Assembly (NCBI GenBank): GCA_017617545.1
Contig: JAFZVZ010000044.1
Coordinates: forward strand, 62,001-126,000
Length of the DNA stretch: 64,000 bases
Reading direction: 5' to 3'
Source of the DNA: Lachnospiraceae bacterium
GTDB taxonomy: Bacteria; Bacillota; Clostridia; Lachnospirales; Lachnospiraceae
Shown here: positions 1 through 8,261 of the stretch, one piece after another
Numbering within the stretch: position 1 is the first letter of the stretch
Layout of the letters: the number at the start of each line of letters is the position of its first letter
Position numbers and translations under genes: made by a program
Notes under the pieces: generated by a model
Told to the model about the DNA's origin: nothing
The model's database searches: none
Seen by the model: only the letters and a program-made list of their open reading frames with translations

Positions 1-1
1 C

Positions 2-1714
2 GCCGTGGAGCTGACGATCGCGCTGCATCGGTTCCTCACATTTCCCGAGGACAAGCTGATCTGGGACGTGGGACACCAGTGCTACACGCATAAGATCCTG
101 ACGGGTCGGAGGGAAGCATTTTCCACACTCCGGCGCGAAGGCGGGCTAAGCGGTTTCCCGAAGCGGGAGGAGAGTGAGTGCGACGCGTTTGACACGGGGC
201 ACAGTTCCACCTCGCTCTCGGTGGCAGCCGGCATGGCAATGGCGCGCGACCTGAAGGGCCAGAAGAACCGCGTTGTCGCGGTCATCGGCGACGGATCGCT
301 CTCGGGCGGCATGGCGTACGAGGCGCTCAACAACATCGGGCGGTTCGGCACGAACGTGATCGTCGTCCTCAACGACAATGAGATGTCGATCTCGAAAAAT
401 GTGGGAGGCATCGCGAACTATCTCGGCCATCTGCGCATGTCGCAGGGCTACCTGAACCTGAAAAACAGCGTGGAGCGCAAGCTGAACCGCACCAACATCG
501 GAGGCGCGCTTGCGAAGGGAATAAAGAAGACCAAGGATTCCATCCGGCAGATCGTGATCCCCGGCGATTTCTTCGAGGAGATGGGGCTCACGTATTTCGG
601 ACCGGTGGACGGACATAATGTTGCGGAGATCACAATGGCGCTGCAGGCGGCTGCCAAGGTGCGCGGCGGTGTGCTGATCCACGTGATCACCAAGAAGGGC
701 AAGGGCTACTCCTTCGCCGAGGCGGAACCGTGCAGGTTCCACGGGATCGAGCCGTTCCGGCTTGCGACCGGCAAGGTGCGCGAGGTACCGGAGGCGCCGT
801 CCTACACATCGGTCTTCGGACGCGAGATCTCCCGCCTGGCGATGAAGCGCCCGGATATCGTGTGCATCACGGCTGCGATGGCGAGCGGAACGGGACTGTC
901 CGAGTTTGCGTCGGATAATCCGGGACGATGCTTCGACGTGGGGATCGCGGAGGAGCACGCGGTGACATTTGCCGCGGGAATGGCCGCGAGCGGGCTAAGG
1001 CCCGTCGTGTGTATCTACTCCACGTTTCTGCAGAGAGCCTATGATCAGATCCTGCACGACGTGTGTCTGCCGAAGCTTCCGGTCATCTTCGCGGTTGACC
1101 GGGCGGGCATCGTGCCGCACGACGGCGAGACGCACCAGGGTTTGTTTGATATCAGTTTTCTCACCTCAATCCCCGGCATGACGGTGCTTGCGCCGTCCAA
1201 CGCGTCGGAGCTTCGGAAAATGCTCTGCTACGCGCTGACGATCGACGGTCCGGTGGCGATCCGGTATCCGAAGGGATCGCAGGACAGTGACCTCGAGCCG
1301 TATGACGAGGCGCCGGAGACCGGACATTGTCATGAGATCGTGCGCGGGAAGGATGTTGCCGTAAGCTTTGTCGGACCGATGCGGTCGACCGTCGACGTGG
1401 CAGCGGAGCTGCTCGCGAAGGATGACATTCACCCGACGATCGCGGACGCGAGATTCGTCGCGCCGTTTGACAAAGAGTGGATACGCGGTCTGGCAGGGAC
1501 GCATAAAGTGCTTGTGACCGTGGAGGAAGGTGTGGCCGCGGGAGGCTACGGAACGGCGGTTGCCGCCTGGGTAGAGGAACAGGGACTTCCTCTCCGGGTT
1601 TCGGTGATCTCGGCGCCGGACGGTTTTCTCGCACACGGCTCCCGCGAGGAATTGATCCGCAGATGCGGACTTGACGCGGAGACGATCGCGGACAGGATAC
1701 GGGGGCTTTTGTGA
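2..1714 (+). CDS. dxs: 1-deoxy-D-xylulose-5-phosphate synthase (5' truncated by window edge)
   Basis: Cytosolic thiamine-diphosphate enzyme that condenses pyruvate and glyceraldehyde 3-phosphate in the first step of the MEP isoprenoid pathway. The visible part has DVGHQ near its start, the ThDP motif GDGSLSGG about 95 residues in, and the transketolase core with GIAEEHAV and RYPKG. About 570 residues are visible and full-length enzymes have about 620-630, so roughly 50 N-terminal residues lie upstream; the frame is open to base 2 with no initiation site. The stop overlaps the GTG start of tlyA by four bases. IspH near 52968 catalyses the last step of the same pathway. Identification is secure. 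Confidence 0.97.
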   Translation, partial: AVELTIALHRFLTFPEDKLIWDVGHQCYTHKILTGRREAFSTLRREGGLSGFPKREESECDAFDTGHSSTSLSVAAGMAMARDLKGQKNRVVAVIGDGSLSGGMAYEALNNIGRFGTNVIVVLNDNEMSISKNVGGIANYLGHLRMSQGYLNLKNSVERKLNRTNIGGALAKGIKKTKDSIRQIVIPGDFFEEMGLTYFGPVDGHNVAEITMALQAAAKVRGGVLIHVITKKGKGYSFAEAEPCRFHGIEPFRLATGKVREVPEAPSYTSVFGREISRLAMKRPDIVCITAAMASGTGLSEFASDNPGRCFDVGIAEEHAVTFAAGMAASGLRPVVCIYSTFLQRAYDQILHDVCLPKLPVIFAVDRAGIVPHDGETHQGLFDISFLTSIPGMTVLAPSNASELRKMLCYALTIDGPVAIRYPKGSQDSDLEPYDEAPETGHCHEIVRGKDVAVSFVGPMRSTVDVAAELLAKDDIHPTIADARFVAPFDKEWIRGLAGTHKVLVTVEEGVAAGGYGTAVAAWVEEQGLPLRVSVISAPDGFLAHGSREELIRRCGLDAETIADRIRGLL

Positions 1715-2595
1715 AGATCAGACTTGACGTTTGTATGTTGAACCGCGGGATGACGGCTTCCCGGGAGAAAGCGCGGGAGAAGATCATCTCCGGCAACGTG
1801 TCGGTGAACGGCGCTGTTGTGACCAAGCCGGGCACGATGATCCCGGAGGACGCGGAGATCGTTCTGACCGGCGACGACGGCGATTTCGTCGGGCGCGGCG
1901 GCAGGAAGCTGGAGAAGCTGCTCGCTCTGTACAAGCCGTCCCTGGACGGGCTGCGCTGCATCGATGTCGGTGCCTCCACCGGAGGATTTACCGAGGCGAT
2001 GCTCAGACGGGGCGCGGCGAAGGTGTACGCCGTGGATGTCGGAACCGACCAGCTGGCGGCCTCATTGAGGGCCGATGAGCGCGTCGTTGTGATGGAGCAG
2101 ACGGACATCCGCACGGTAACGGCGGAACAGCTCGGCGGCACGGTGGATTTTGCGGGGATCGATGTATCCTTCATCTCCCTCACGATGATTTTGCCCTGCG
2201 TGGCGAACCTGCTGACGCCGGGCGCGGAGATCGGATGCCTGATCAAACCGCAGTTTGAGGCGGGAAGAAGCCACGTCGGCAAGCGCGGTGTGGTGAAGGA
2301 CCCGAAGGTTCACGCGGAGGTGCTTAAGAGAGTGCTTGAGACGGCGCAGGTTGTCGGATTGCGCGCGCTGCAGCTGACCGATTCGCCGATCCGCGGACAG
2401 AACGGAAATATTGAGTACCTTTTGTACGCCGTATATGAGCCGGAAGAGATGACTTCCGGGGCGGATGCGGCGGCAAATGCGGAGACGCCGGAGGATCCGC
2501 TGACACAGGCGGTTGTACCGGAGCAGCGGAAGAGTTACGTGACGGCAGTCGATGCGGAGAGGACGGTTCATGAAGCGTTTTTGCATCATCGCTAA
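1711..2595 (+). CDS. tlyA: TlyA-family rRNA (cytidine-2'-O)-methyltransferase
   Basis: Predicted SAM-dependent 2'-O-methyltransferase of rRNA (16S and/or 23S cytidine; homologues are also called hemolysin A). An S4 RNA-binding domain occupies about residues 1-60, followed by an FtsJ/RrmJ-like Rossmann domain with the SAM motif DVGASTGGF near residue 86, DVSFISL, and LIKPQFE holding a catalytic lysine. At 294 residues it is slightly longer than typical because of an acidic, low-complexity C-terminal tail. The GTG start lies inside the dxs stop (GTGA), indicating translational coupling. dxs-tlyA-nadK-argR-recN is a standard clostridial order. The substrate is inferred from the family. Confidence 0.94.
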   Translation: MKIRLDVCMLNRGMTASREKAREKIISGNVSVNGAVVTKPGTMIPEDAEIVLTGDDGDFVGRGGRKLEKLLALYKPSLDGLRCIDVGASTGGFTEAMLRRGAAKVYAVDVGTDQLAASLRADERVVVMEQTDIRTVTAEQLGGTVDFAGIDVSFISLTMILPCVANLLTPGAEIGCLIKPQFEAGRSHVGKRGVVKDPKVHAEVLKRVLETAQVVGLRALQLTDSPIRGQNGNIEYLLYAVYEPEEMTSGADAAANAETPEDPLTQAVVPEQRKSYVTAVDAERTVHEAFLHHR

Positions 2596-3406
2596 CAAAG
2601 AGAAGGATCCGGACGGAAAGTACGTCGCGGAACTGACAAAGTTCCTCACGGATCGGGGATGCAGCGTATGGCATTGCGATCCTATGGTCCCGGGGGAGGA
2701 GACGGCGTCAAGGTTTGCGAACATGCCGGAGGATGTGGAGTGCACGGTCGTCCTCGGAGGCGACGGCACGTTCCTTCACGCGTCGAAAGCACTGCTGGCG
2801 AAGAATTCCGCCGTTCTCGGGATCAATCTCGGAAACCTCGGCTTTCTGACGACCGCGGAATACCACGACGCGGAGGAGGCGCTGGAGAGAGTCGTTCGGG
2901 ATGACTTCCGGGAGCTGTACGCGAGCCCGCTGGACCTCGACTGGGATGGGAAGCGTATCGAATCCGTCGCAATGAACGAGATCGTCGTGTCGCGCAACGG
3001 ATTTTCCCGGTTGATCCATCTGCAGGTGCTTGTCAACGGGGAGATCGTGTCCGATTACCAGAGCGACGGTGTCATTATTTCCACACCGATCGGGTCGACC
3101 GGATACAGCCTGAGCGCGGGGGGACCGATCGTGCAGCCGCACGCGGAGATCCTTCTGATCACGCCGATCTGTCCGCACACGATGAAGGCGAGACCGCTTG
3201 CCGTGTCGAACAACGACATCATCACGGTGCGGGTGCTTCGCGGATCCCGCTCGATCCCGGGCGAGGCCGTCGTGTCCGCGGACGGAGATGAGATCGGACT
3301 TCTGGATGTGGGGCAGGAGATCACGATCCGCAAGGGAAAGGACGTGGCGCGGATCATCAGCGTCGGAAAGGTTACCTTCTGGGACCGGGTTAAGAGTAAG
3401 TTATAA
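2570..3406 (+). CDS. nadK: NAD kinase
   Basis: ATP-dependent phosphorylation of NAD to NADP in the cytosol. The signature GGDGTFLHA is at residues 63-71, followed by the NAD-binding MNEIVVSR stretch and the glycine-rich SPIGSTGYSLSAGG-like segment. The ATG at 2570 gives 278 residues starting MKRFCIIANKEKD and has GGAGAGGA just upstream; an in-frame ATG at 2552 would add six unlikely residues. The gene overlaps the end of tlyA by 26 bases, so the two are probably co-translated. Confidence 0.96.
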   Translation: MKRFCIIANKEKDPDGKYVAELTKFLTDRGCSVWHCDPMVPGEETASRFANMPEDVECTVVLGGDGTFLHASKALLAKNSAVLGINLGNLGFLTTAEYHDAEEALERVVRDDFRELYASPLDLDWDGKRIESVAMNEIVVSRNGFSRLIHLQVLVNGEIVSDYQSDGVIISTPIGSTGYSLSAGGPIVQPHAEILLITPICPHTMKARPLAVSNNDIITVRVLRGSRSIPGEAVVSADGDEIGLLDVGQEITIRKGKDVARIISVGKVTFWDRVKSKL

Positions 3407-3485
3407 AAGGTTTACAAAAAGCAGGAAAATGGTGTAGCAAAGAGTGGTTCGGTAACGCGCCGCGGGCGCAGAAAGGACGGATCTG

Positions 3486-3980
3486 ATGAAATCCAATCGT
3501 CAGGACAAGATTTTGGAGCTGGTTGCCACGCACGACATCGAGACGCAGGAGGAGCTGGCAACGCTTCTGAAGGAGAACGGAGTTAAGGTTACACAGGCAA
3601 CAATTTCCCGTGATATCCGTGAGCTGAATCTCACCAAGATCACGGCGGAGAACGGACGGCAGAAGTACATCGTGCTCGGAAGAGGCGATTCGGAGGGCGG
3701 CAGAACGCAGCGCTACGCGCGCATGCTCAAGGAGGCCGTGATCACTGCCGATACCGCGAAAAATCTTCTGGTGATCCGCACGAATCCCGGTATGGCTTCG
3801 GTTGTCGGAGCAGCGATCGACGCGCTCGGACTGGTGGCGCTTGTCGGCTGCCTCGCCGGTGACGACACGGTGTTCTGCGCGTTCAAGGAAGAGGAGGACG
3901 CGACCTTCGCGCTCGAGGAGCTGCAGGAAAAGATGAACTCCGCGGCGGAGGAGAAATCCACGCGCAAGAGCCGCAGATAA
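3486..3980 (+). CDS. argR: Arginine repressor ArgR/AhrC
   Basis: Arginine-responsive hexameric transcription factor. The N-terminal winged helix-turn-helix includes TQATISRDIREL at residues 37-48, where the SR pair contacts ARG-box DNA. The C-terminal domain has the GDD segment (LAGDDTVF) that binds arginine. At 164 residues it is slightly longer than the usual 150, with a basic Lys/Arg-rich tail. It follows nadK by 79 bases and precedes yebC and recN. No arginine genes are in the window, so its targets lie elsewhere. Confidence 0.96.
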   Translation: MKSNRQDKILELVATHDIETQEELATLLKENGVKVTQATISRDIRELNLTKITAENGRQKYIVLGRGDSEGGRTQRYARMLKEAVITADTAKNLLVIRTNPGMASVVGAAIDALGLVALVGCLAGDDTVFCAFKEEEDATFALEELQEKMNSAAEEKSTRKSRR

Positions 3981-4035
3981 GTTAACCATGTGAAATACGG
4001 CGGAGGGAAGTGGCATTCATTTTCCGAAGCCGTTA

Positions 4036-4049
4036 GGACATATATGTCC
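4036..4049. promoter_or_regulatory. 14-bp perfect palindrome in the argR-yebC spacer
   Basis: GGACATATATGTCC is a perfect inverted repeat 33 bases before the yebC start. It could be a protein-binding site or a small hairpin; I do not recognise a regulator for it, and it does not resemble an ARG box. Confidence 0.35.
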
Positions 4050-4081
4050 GAAATACAAATCAAAAAAGACAGGAGCAAGTT

Positions 4082-4813
4082 ATGTCAGGACATTCCAAAT
4101 TTGCCAACATCAAGCACAAGAAAGAGAAAAACGATGCCGCGAAGGGCAAGATCTTCACGCGCCTCGGCCGTGAGATCGCGGTCGCAGTCAAGGAAGGCGG
4201 CCCGGATGTGAACAACAACTCGAAGCTCAAGGATATCGTTGCGAAGGCGAAGGCCAACAACATGCCCAACGATACGATCGAGCGAAGCATCAAGAAGGCT
4301 GCGGGCGACGCGAACGCCGTAAACTACGAGTTCGTTTCGTACGAGGGTTACGGCCCGAAGGGAACGGCGATCATCGTCGATGCCCTCACGGACAACAAGA
4401 ACCGTACGGCAGCCAACGTGCGCGCGGCATTCACAAAGGGACAGGGCAGCGTCGGTCCGATGGGCTGCGTGTCGTACATGTTCGATGAGAAGGGTCAGAT
4501 CATCATCGACAAGGAAGATTTTGACATGGATCCGGACGAGCTGATGATGCTCGCGCTCGACGCGGGTGCGGAGGATTTTTCGGACGAGGAGGACTCGTAC
4601 GAGGTCATCACCGCTCCGGAGGATTTCTCGGCGGTTCGCGAAGCGCTTGAGGCGGCAGGCGTGCCGATGCTTGAGGCGGAGGTTACGAAGATCCCTCAGA
4701 CGTATGTCGACCTTACGGATGAGACCGATATCAAGCTGATCACGCGTATCATCGACCTTCTCGAGGAGGACGATGACGTGCAGGAAGTATATACCAACTG
4801 GTCTGATCAATAG
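4082..4813 (+). CDS. yebC: YebC/PmpR family protein
   Basis: Member of the YebC/TACO1 family. These were long annotated as transcriptional regulators and are now linked to translation of polyproline or otherwise stalled messages. The family start [15 protein letters not shown] is followed by the [19 protein letters not shown] region and the YEGYGPKG motif. Its 243 residues match the family length. It sits between argR and recN, which are usually adjacent. AGGAG lies at suitable spacing upstream of the ATG. The stop codon falls within the left arm of a 15-bp hairpin. The family is certain; the molecular role comes from literature on homologues. Confidence 0.94.
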   Translation: MSGHSKFANIKHKKEKNDAAKGKIFTRLGREIAVAVKEGGPDVNNNSKLKDIVAKAKANNMPNDTIERSIKKAAGDANAVNYEFVSYEGYGPKGTAIIVDALTDNKNRTAANVRAAFTKGQGSVGPMGCVSYMFDEKGQIIIDKEDFDMDPDELMMLALDAGAEDFSDEEDSYEVITAPEDFSAVREALEAAGVPMLEAEVTKIPQTYVDLTDETDIKLITRIIDLLEEDDDVQEVYTNWSDQ

Positions 4814-4918
4814 CGAACAAAATGTTCGCTATTGATCCGATTATCGCAGGCTCGCGCAGCGGTAATTTGCTTGCTTTGCAAGCGCGCGATCCGCGTCGCA
4901 GAACGCGAGCGTTCTGCG
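4805..4918. repeat. Cluster of three hairpins in the yebC-recN spacer
   Basis: First, 4805-4819 and 4823-4837 form a perfect 15-bp stem with an AAA loop, starting inside the last codons of yebC. Second, GCTTGC (4869-4874) pairs with GCAAGC (4878-4883). Third, CGCAGAAC (4897-4904) pairs with GTTCTGCG (4911-4918). None is followed by a T-tract, so these are not canonical terminators. They fill most of the 153-base spacer. Confidence 0.6.
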
Positions 4919-4966
4919 ATCATATGATTAGCATGCTTTATCCCCCGGAGAAAGGGAAAGGATTAT

Positions 4967-6646
4967 ATGCTGTCTGAACTACATGTTAAGAATTTTGCGA
5001 TCCTCGACGAGGTTTCGGTCGAGTTCGGCAAGGGCCTGAACGTCCTTACGGGCGAGACCGGAGCCGGCAAATCGCTGCTGCTCGGGTCGGTCAACGCCGC
5101 TCTCGGAGGCAAGGTCTCGAAGGACCTGTTAGGGTCCAACGGGGACTACGCGCTCGCGGAGCTTCTGTTCGACAATGACGAGTGCGTGCGCGACCTTCTG
5201 GAGAAGTACGAGCTTCCCGAATCGGACATGCTCGTGATCTCCAGGCGCATCACCGACACGGGGCGGAGCGTGAGCCGCATAAACGGCGAGACGGTCAATG
5301 CATCGATCGTGAAGGAGATCGCTTCCCGGCTTTTCGACGTCCACGGTCAGCACGACCATCAGACGCTCTTGTATCCGGCGAAGCAGCTGGCTTTGTTGGA
5401 CCGCTACGCGGGTGCCGAGGCACTGGCTGCGGCAGCGGAGGTACGGTCTCTCGCAAGAGAGTACAAGGCTGCGGTACGGGAACTCGCGGAAGCGCAGGAG
5501 CGCGGCGCGGCGAGAGCGAGAGAGCTCTCGATGGCGCAGTACGAGTACGACGAGATCATCGCGGCGAGACTGGTCGCGGGCGAGGACGATCTGCTGGAGG
5601 AGCGGTTCCGTGTTCTCTCGAACCGGGAGAAGCTGACGGAGGCGTGCGCGGAAGCGGATTCGGTGCTCTCCTCGGACAGCGCGTCGGTCACGACGGGCAT
5701 CGAGAGAGCTCTTCGGAAGCTTGCGAAGGCATCTTCCCTGGATCCGAAGCTCGAGGCGATCTACGAGGACCTGCGGCTTGCGGAGGAACAGGTGGGCGAC
5801 ATCGCGGCACGGCTTTCGGATTACCTCTCGGAGATCACCGGGACGGAGGCGGAGCTTGCCGAGGTCGGCGAGCGGCTCGATGTCATCAACCGCCTGAAGT
5901 CCAAGTACGGACGCACCATTGATGCAATCCTCGCGTATGCCGAGGAGGCGGAGCGGACGATCGCAAAATTGTCGGATTTCGACGGCTATGTCACATCTCT
6001 CACCGAGAAGGTGAAGCGGTCGGAGCAGGCGCTCCGCACGGAGGCGGCGAAGCTTACGAAGCTCCGTAAAAAAGCCGCGGACGAGCTGTCCGCGAAGGTA
6101 CGGGATTCCCTTTCGGAGCTCAATTTCCTAAGCTCCGAGTTCACGGTCGAATTCCGCGAGCTGGAGGAGCCGGGCGAGACCGGCGCCGAGGACGCGGAGT
6201 TCATGATCTCCGCCAACCCCGGAGAACCGCTTCGTCCGCTTGCGAAGATCGCGAGCGGCGGCGAGCTGTCCCGGGTGATGCTCGCGTTAAAGACGGCGAG
6301 CGCCGGCAAGGACGAGATCGAGACCTTATTTTTCGACGAGATCGACGCCGGGATCAGCGGTCGTACCGCGCAGAAGGTGGCCGAGAAGCTGGCGGACGTC
6401 GCACAGACCAAGCAGGTGATCTGCATCACGCATCTGCCGCAGATCGCGGCGATGGCGGATTGCCATTTTGAGATTTCGAAATCCGCGGAAGGCGGAAAGA
6501 CGAGGACGATGCTTCGCAAGCTTGCGGAGGATGAGGTCCCGAGAGAACTGGCACGCATGCTCGGCGGCGCGGAGATCACCGACTCGGTGATGGCCAACGC
6601 GCGGGAAATGCGAGAGCTGGCAATGCAGAAGAAAAACGTTACATAG
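4967..6646 (+). CDS. recN: DNA repair protein RecN
   Basis: SMC-like ATPase acting early in double-strand break repair. The Walker A motif GETGAGKS is at residues 29-36. A long Glu/Ala-rich coiled coil runs through the middle, and the C-terminal ABC half has ASGGELSRVMLAL (signature) and LFFDEIDAGISG (Walker B). Its 559 residues are typical. The start has GGAGAAAGGGAAAGG upstream. It lies downstream of argR-yebC across a hairpin-rich spacer. Confidence 0.96.
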   Translation: MLSELHVKNFAILDEVSVEFGKGLNVLTGETGAGKSLLLGSVNAALGGKVSKDLLGSNGDYALAELLFDNDECVRDLLEKYELPESDMLVISRRITDTGRSVSRINGETVNASIVKEIASRLFDVHGQHDHQTLLYPAKQLALLDRYAGAEALAAAAEVRSLAREYKAAVRELAEAQERGAARARELSMAQYEYDEIIAARLVAGEDDLLEERFRVLSNREKLTEACAEADSVLSSDSASVTTGIERALRKLAKASSLDPKLEAIYEDLRLAEEQVGDIAARLSDYLSEITGTEAELAEVGERLDVINRLKSKYGRTIDAILAYAEEAERTIAKLSDFDGYVTSLTEKVKRSEQALRTEAAKLTKLRKKAADELSAKVRDSLSELNFLSSEFTVEFRELEEPGETGAEDAEFMISANPGEPLRPLAKIASGGELSRVMLALKTASAGKDEIETLFFDEIDAGISGRTAQKVAEKLADVAQTKQVICITHLPQIAAMADCHFEISKSAEGGKTRTMLRKLAEDEVPRELARMLGGAEITDSVMANAREMRELAMQKKNVT

Positions 6647-6696
6647 ACGGCGGAGGCGCCGGATTTTTCAGAGATTTTGCTTAAAGCGAGGTTACC

Positions 6697-8133
6697 ATGA
6701 AAAAGATTTTGTTTGCGGCTTCAGAGTGTGTTCCTTTTATCAAAACGGGTGGTCTGGCGGATGTCGTCGGCTCGCTGCCGAAGTACATCAACAAGGATGA
6801 GTTTGACGTGCGCGTCATTCTGCCGAAGTACATGGCCATCCAGCAGAAGTACAAGGATCAGATGCAGTTCATCACGAACTTTACCGTGAATCTGTCGTGG
6901 CGCAGCCAGTATGTGGGCCTGTTCCAGCTGGTCTACGAGGGCGTCACGTTCTACTTCGTGGACAACGAGTTTTATTTTTCGGGAAATCATCCTTACGGAT
7001 ACATTCACGAGGATATCGAGAAGTTTGCATTTTTCTCGAAGGCCGTGCTTTCCGTATTGCCTACGCTTGATTTCCGGCCGGACATCATCCACTGCCATGA
7101 CTGGCAGACCGGACTGATCCCCGTAATGCTCCATGACGCGTTCCAGGACAACGAGTTCTACCGCGGCATCAAGACCGTCATGACGATCCACAACCTCAAG
7201 TTCCAGGGCATCTGGGACAAGAAGGCGGTGATGGATATCACGGGTCTGTCGGAGTATTATTTTGCGCCGGATAAGCTTGAGGCATACGGTGATGCGAACT
7301 ACTTAAAGGGCGGCCTCGTGTATGCCGACCGCATCACGACGGTGAGCAATTCCTACGCAAACGAGATCAAGACGCAGTTCTACGGCGAGGGGCTGGACGG
7401 CCTTCTCAACGCGCGCAGCAACGTCCTCACGGGTATTGTCAACGGTATCGATTACAATGAGTACGATCCCGCAACCGACAAGATGATCTACAACAACTAC
7501 GATGCCATTACATTCCGCAAGGAGAAGAGCAAGAACAAGCGAGGGCTGCAGCAGGAGCTCGGCCTCGATATCAATGAGAAGATCTTCATGCTCGGTGTCG
7601 TGTCGCGTCTGACCGATCAGAAGGGCTTTGACCTGATCGATTATGTCATTGAGGAGATCTGCGCGGAGGATACTCAGTTTGTGGTCCTCGGCACGGGTGA
7701 TCCGAAGTATGAAAACCTCTTCCGTCACTACGAGTGGAAGTACAAGAACCGGGTTTCGGCGAGCATCTACTATAACAACGAGCGCTCTCACCGCATTTAC
7801 GCTGCTTGTGATGCGTTCCTGATGCCTTCGCTGTTTGAGCCCTGCGGTCTGTCACAGCTGATGTCGCTTCGGTACGGCACGGTGCCGATCGTCCGTGAGA
7901 CCGGCGGTCTCAGAGACACAGTGGAGCCGTACAACCAGTACGAGAACAGCGGTACGGGCTTCGGCTTCTGCAATTACAACGCGCACGAGATGCTCGGTAC
8001 GATCCGGTACGCGAAGAGCGTTTATTACGATCACCGCCGCGAGTGGAACAAGATCGTCGACCGCGGCATGGCGAAGGATTTTTCGTGGACGAACTCCGCG
8101 AAGCAGTACGAAGAGCTTTACAGATATATGTAA
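6697..8133 (+). CDS. glgA: Glycogen (starch) synthase, GT5 family
   Basis: Transfers glucose from ADP-glucose to the non-reducing end of an alpha-1,4-glucan. The nucleotide-sugar-binding motif KTGGLADV is at residues 16-23, and the C-terminal GT-B half carries MPSLFEPCGLSQ and the ETGGLRDTV motif. At 478 residues it is full length. No other glycogen genes (glgC, glgD, glgB, glgP) are visible, so it is isolated from its pathway. It uses somewhat more A/T-ending codons than its neighbours (for example AAG TAT GAA), which may reflect expression level. The family is certain; donor specificity is inferred. Confidence 0.94.
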   Translation: MKKILFAASECVPFIKTGGLADVVGSLPKYINKDEFDVRVILPKYMAIQQKYKDQMQFITNFTVNLSWRSQYVGLFQLVYEGVTFYFVDNEFYFSGNHPYGYIHEDIEKFAFFSKAVLSVLPTLDFRPDIIHCHDWQTGLIPVMLHDAFQDNEFYRGIKTVMTIHNLKFQGIWDKKAVMDITGLSEYYFAPDKLEAYGDANYLKGGLVYADRITTVSNSYANEIKTQFYGEGLDGLLNARSNVLTGIVNGIDYNEYDPATDKMIYNNYDAITFRKEKSKNKRGLQQELGLDINEKIFMLGVVSRLTDQKGFDLIDYVIEEICAEDTQFVVLGTGDPKYENLFRHYEWKYKNRVSASIYYNNERSHRIYAACDAFLMPSLFEPCGLSQLMSLRYGTVPIVRETGGLRDTVEPYNQYENSGTGFGFCNYNAHEMLGTIRYAKSVYYDHRREWNKIVDRGMAKDFSWTNSAKQYEELYRYM

Positions 8134-8141
8134 TCAGAGCT

Positions 8142-8223
8142 AATGCCCGGAACTCTTTGCGAATGCGGGAGTTTCGGGCATTCAGAAGTAAAATGCATCC
8201 CACAGCACCGGGTGTTGTGGGAT
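8142..8223. repeat. Two tandem hairpins in the glgA-murE spacer
   Basis: AATGCCCGGAACTC (8142-8155) pairs with 8169-8182, 14 bp with one G-U pair and a 13-base loop. ATCCCACAGCA (8197-8207) pairs with 8213-8223, 11 bp with one G-U pair and a 5-base loop. Neither is followed by a run of T, so they may be weak or Rho-dependent termination or RNA-processing structures. Confidence 0.55.
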
Positions 8224-8261
8224 TTGCCAATTATAAGACAACGTGAACGACGGAGGCGGAT

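Noticed and set aside
2552-2569. Upstream ATG for nadK
   Set aside because: The ATG at 2570 has a better-spaced SD and gives the family-typical N-terminus; the six extra residues are not supported.
8142-8223. Hairpins after glgA as classical intrinsic terminators
   Set aside because: Stems are strong but no T-tract follows either one; recorded as structured repeats instead.
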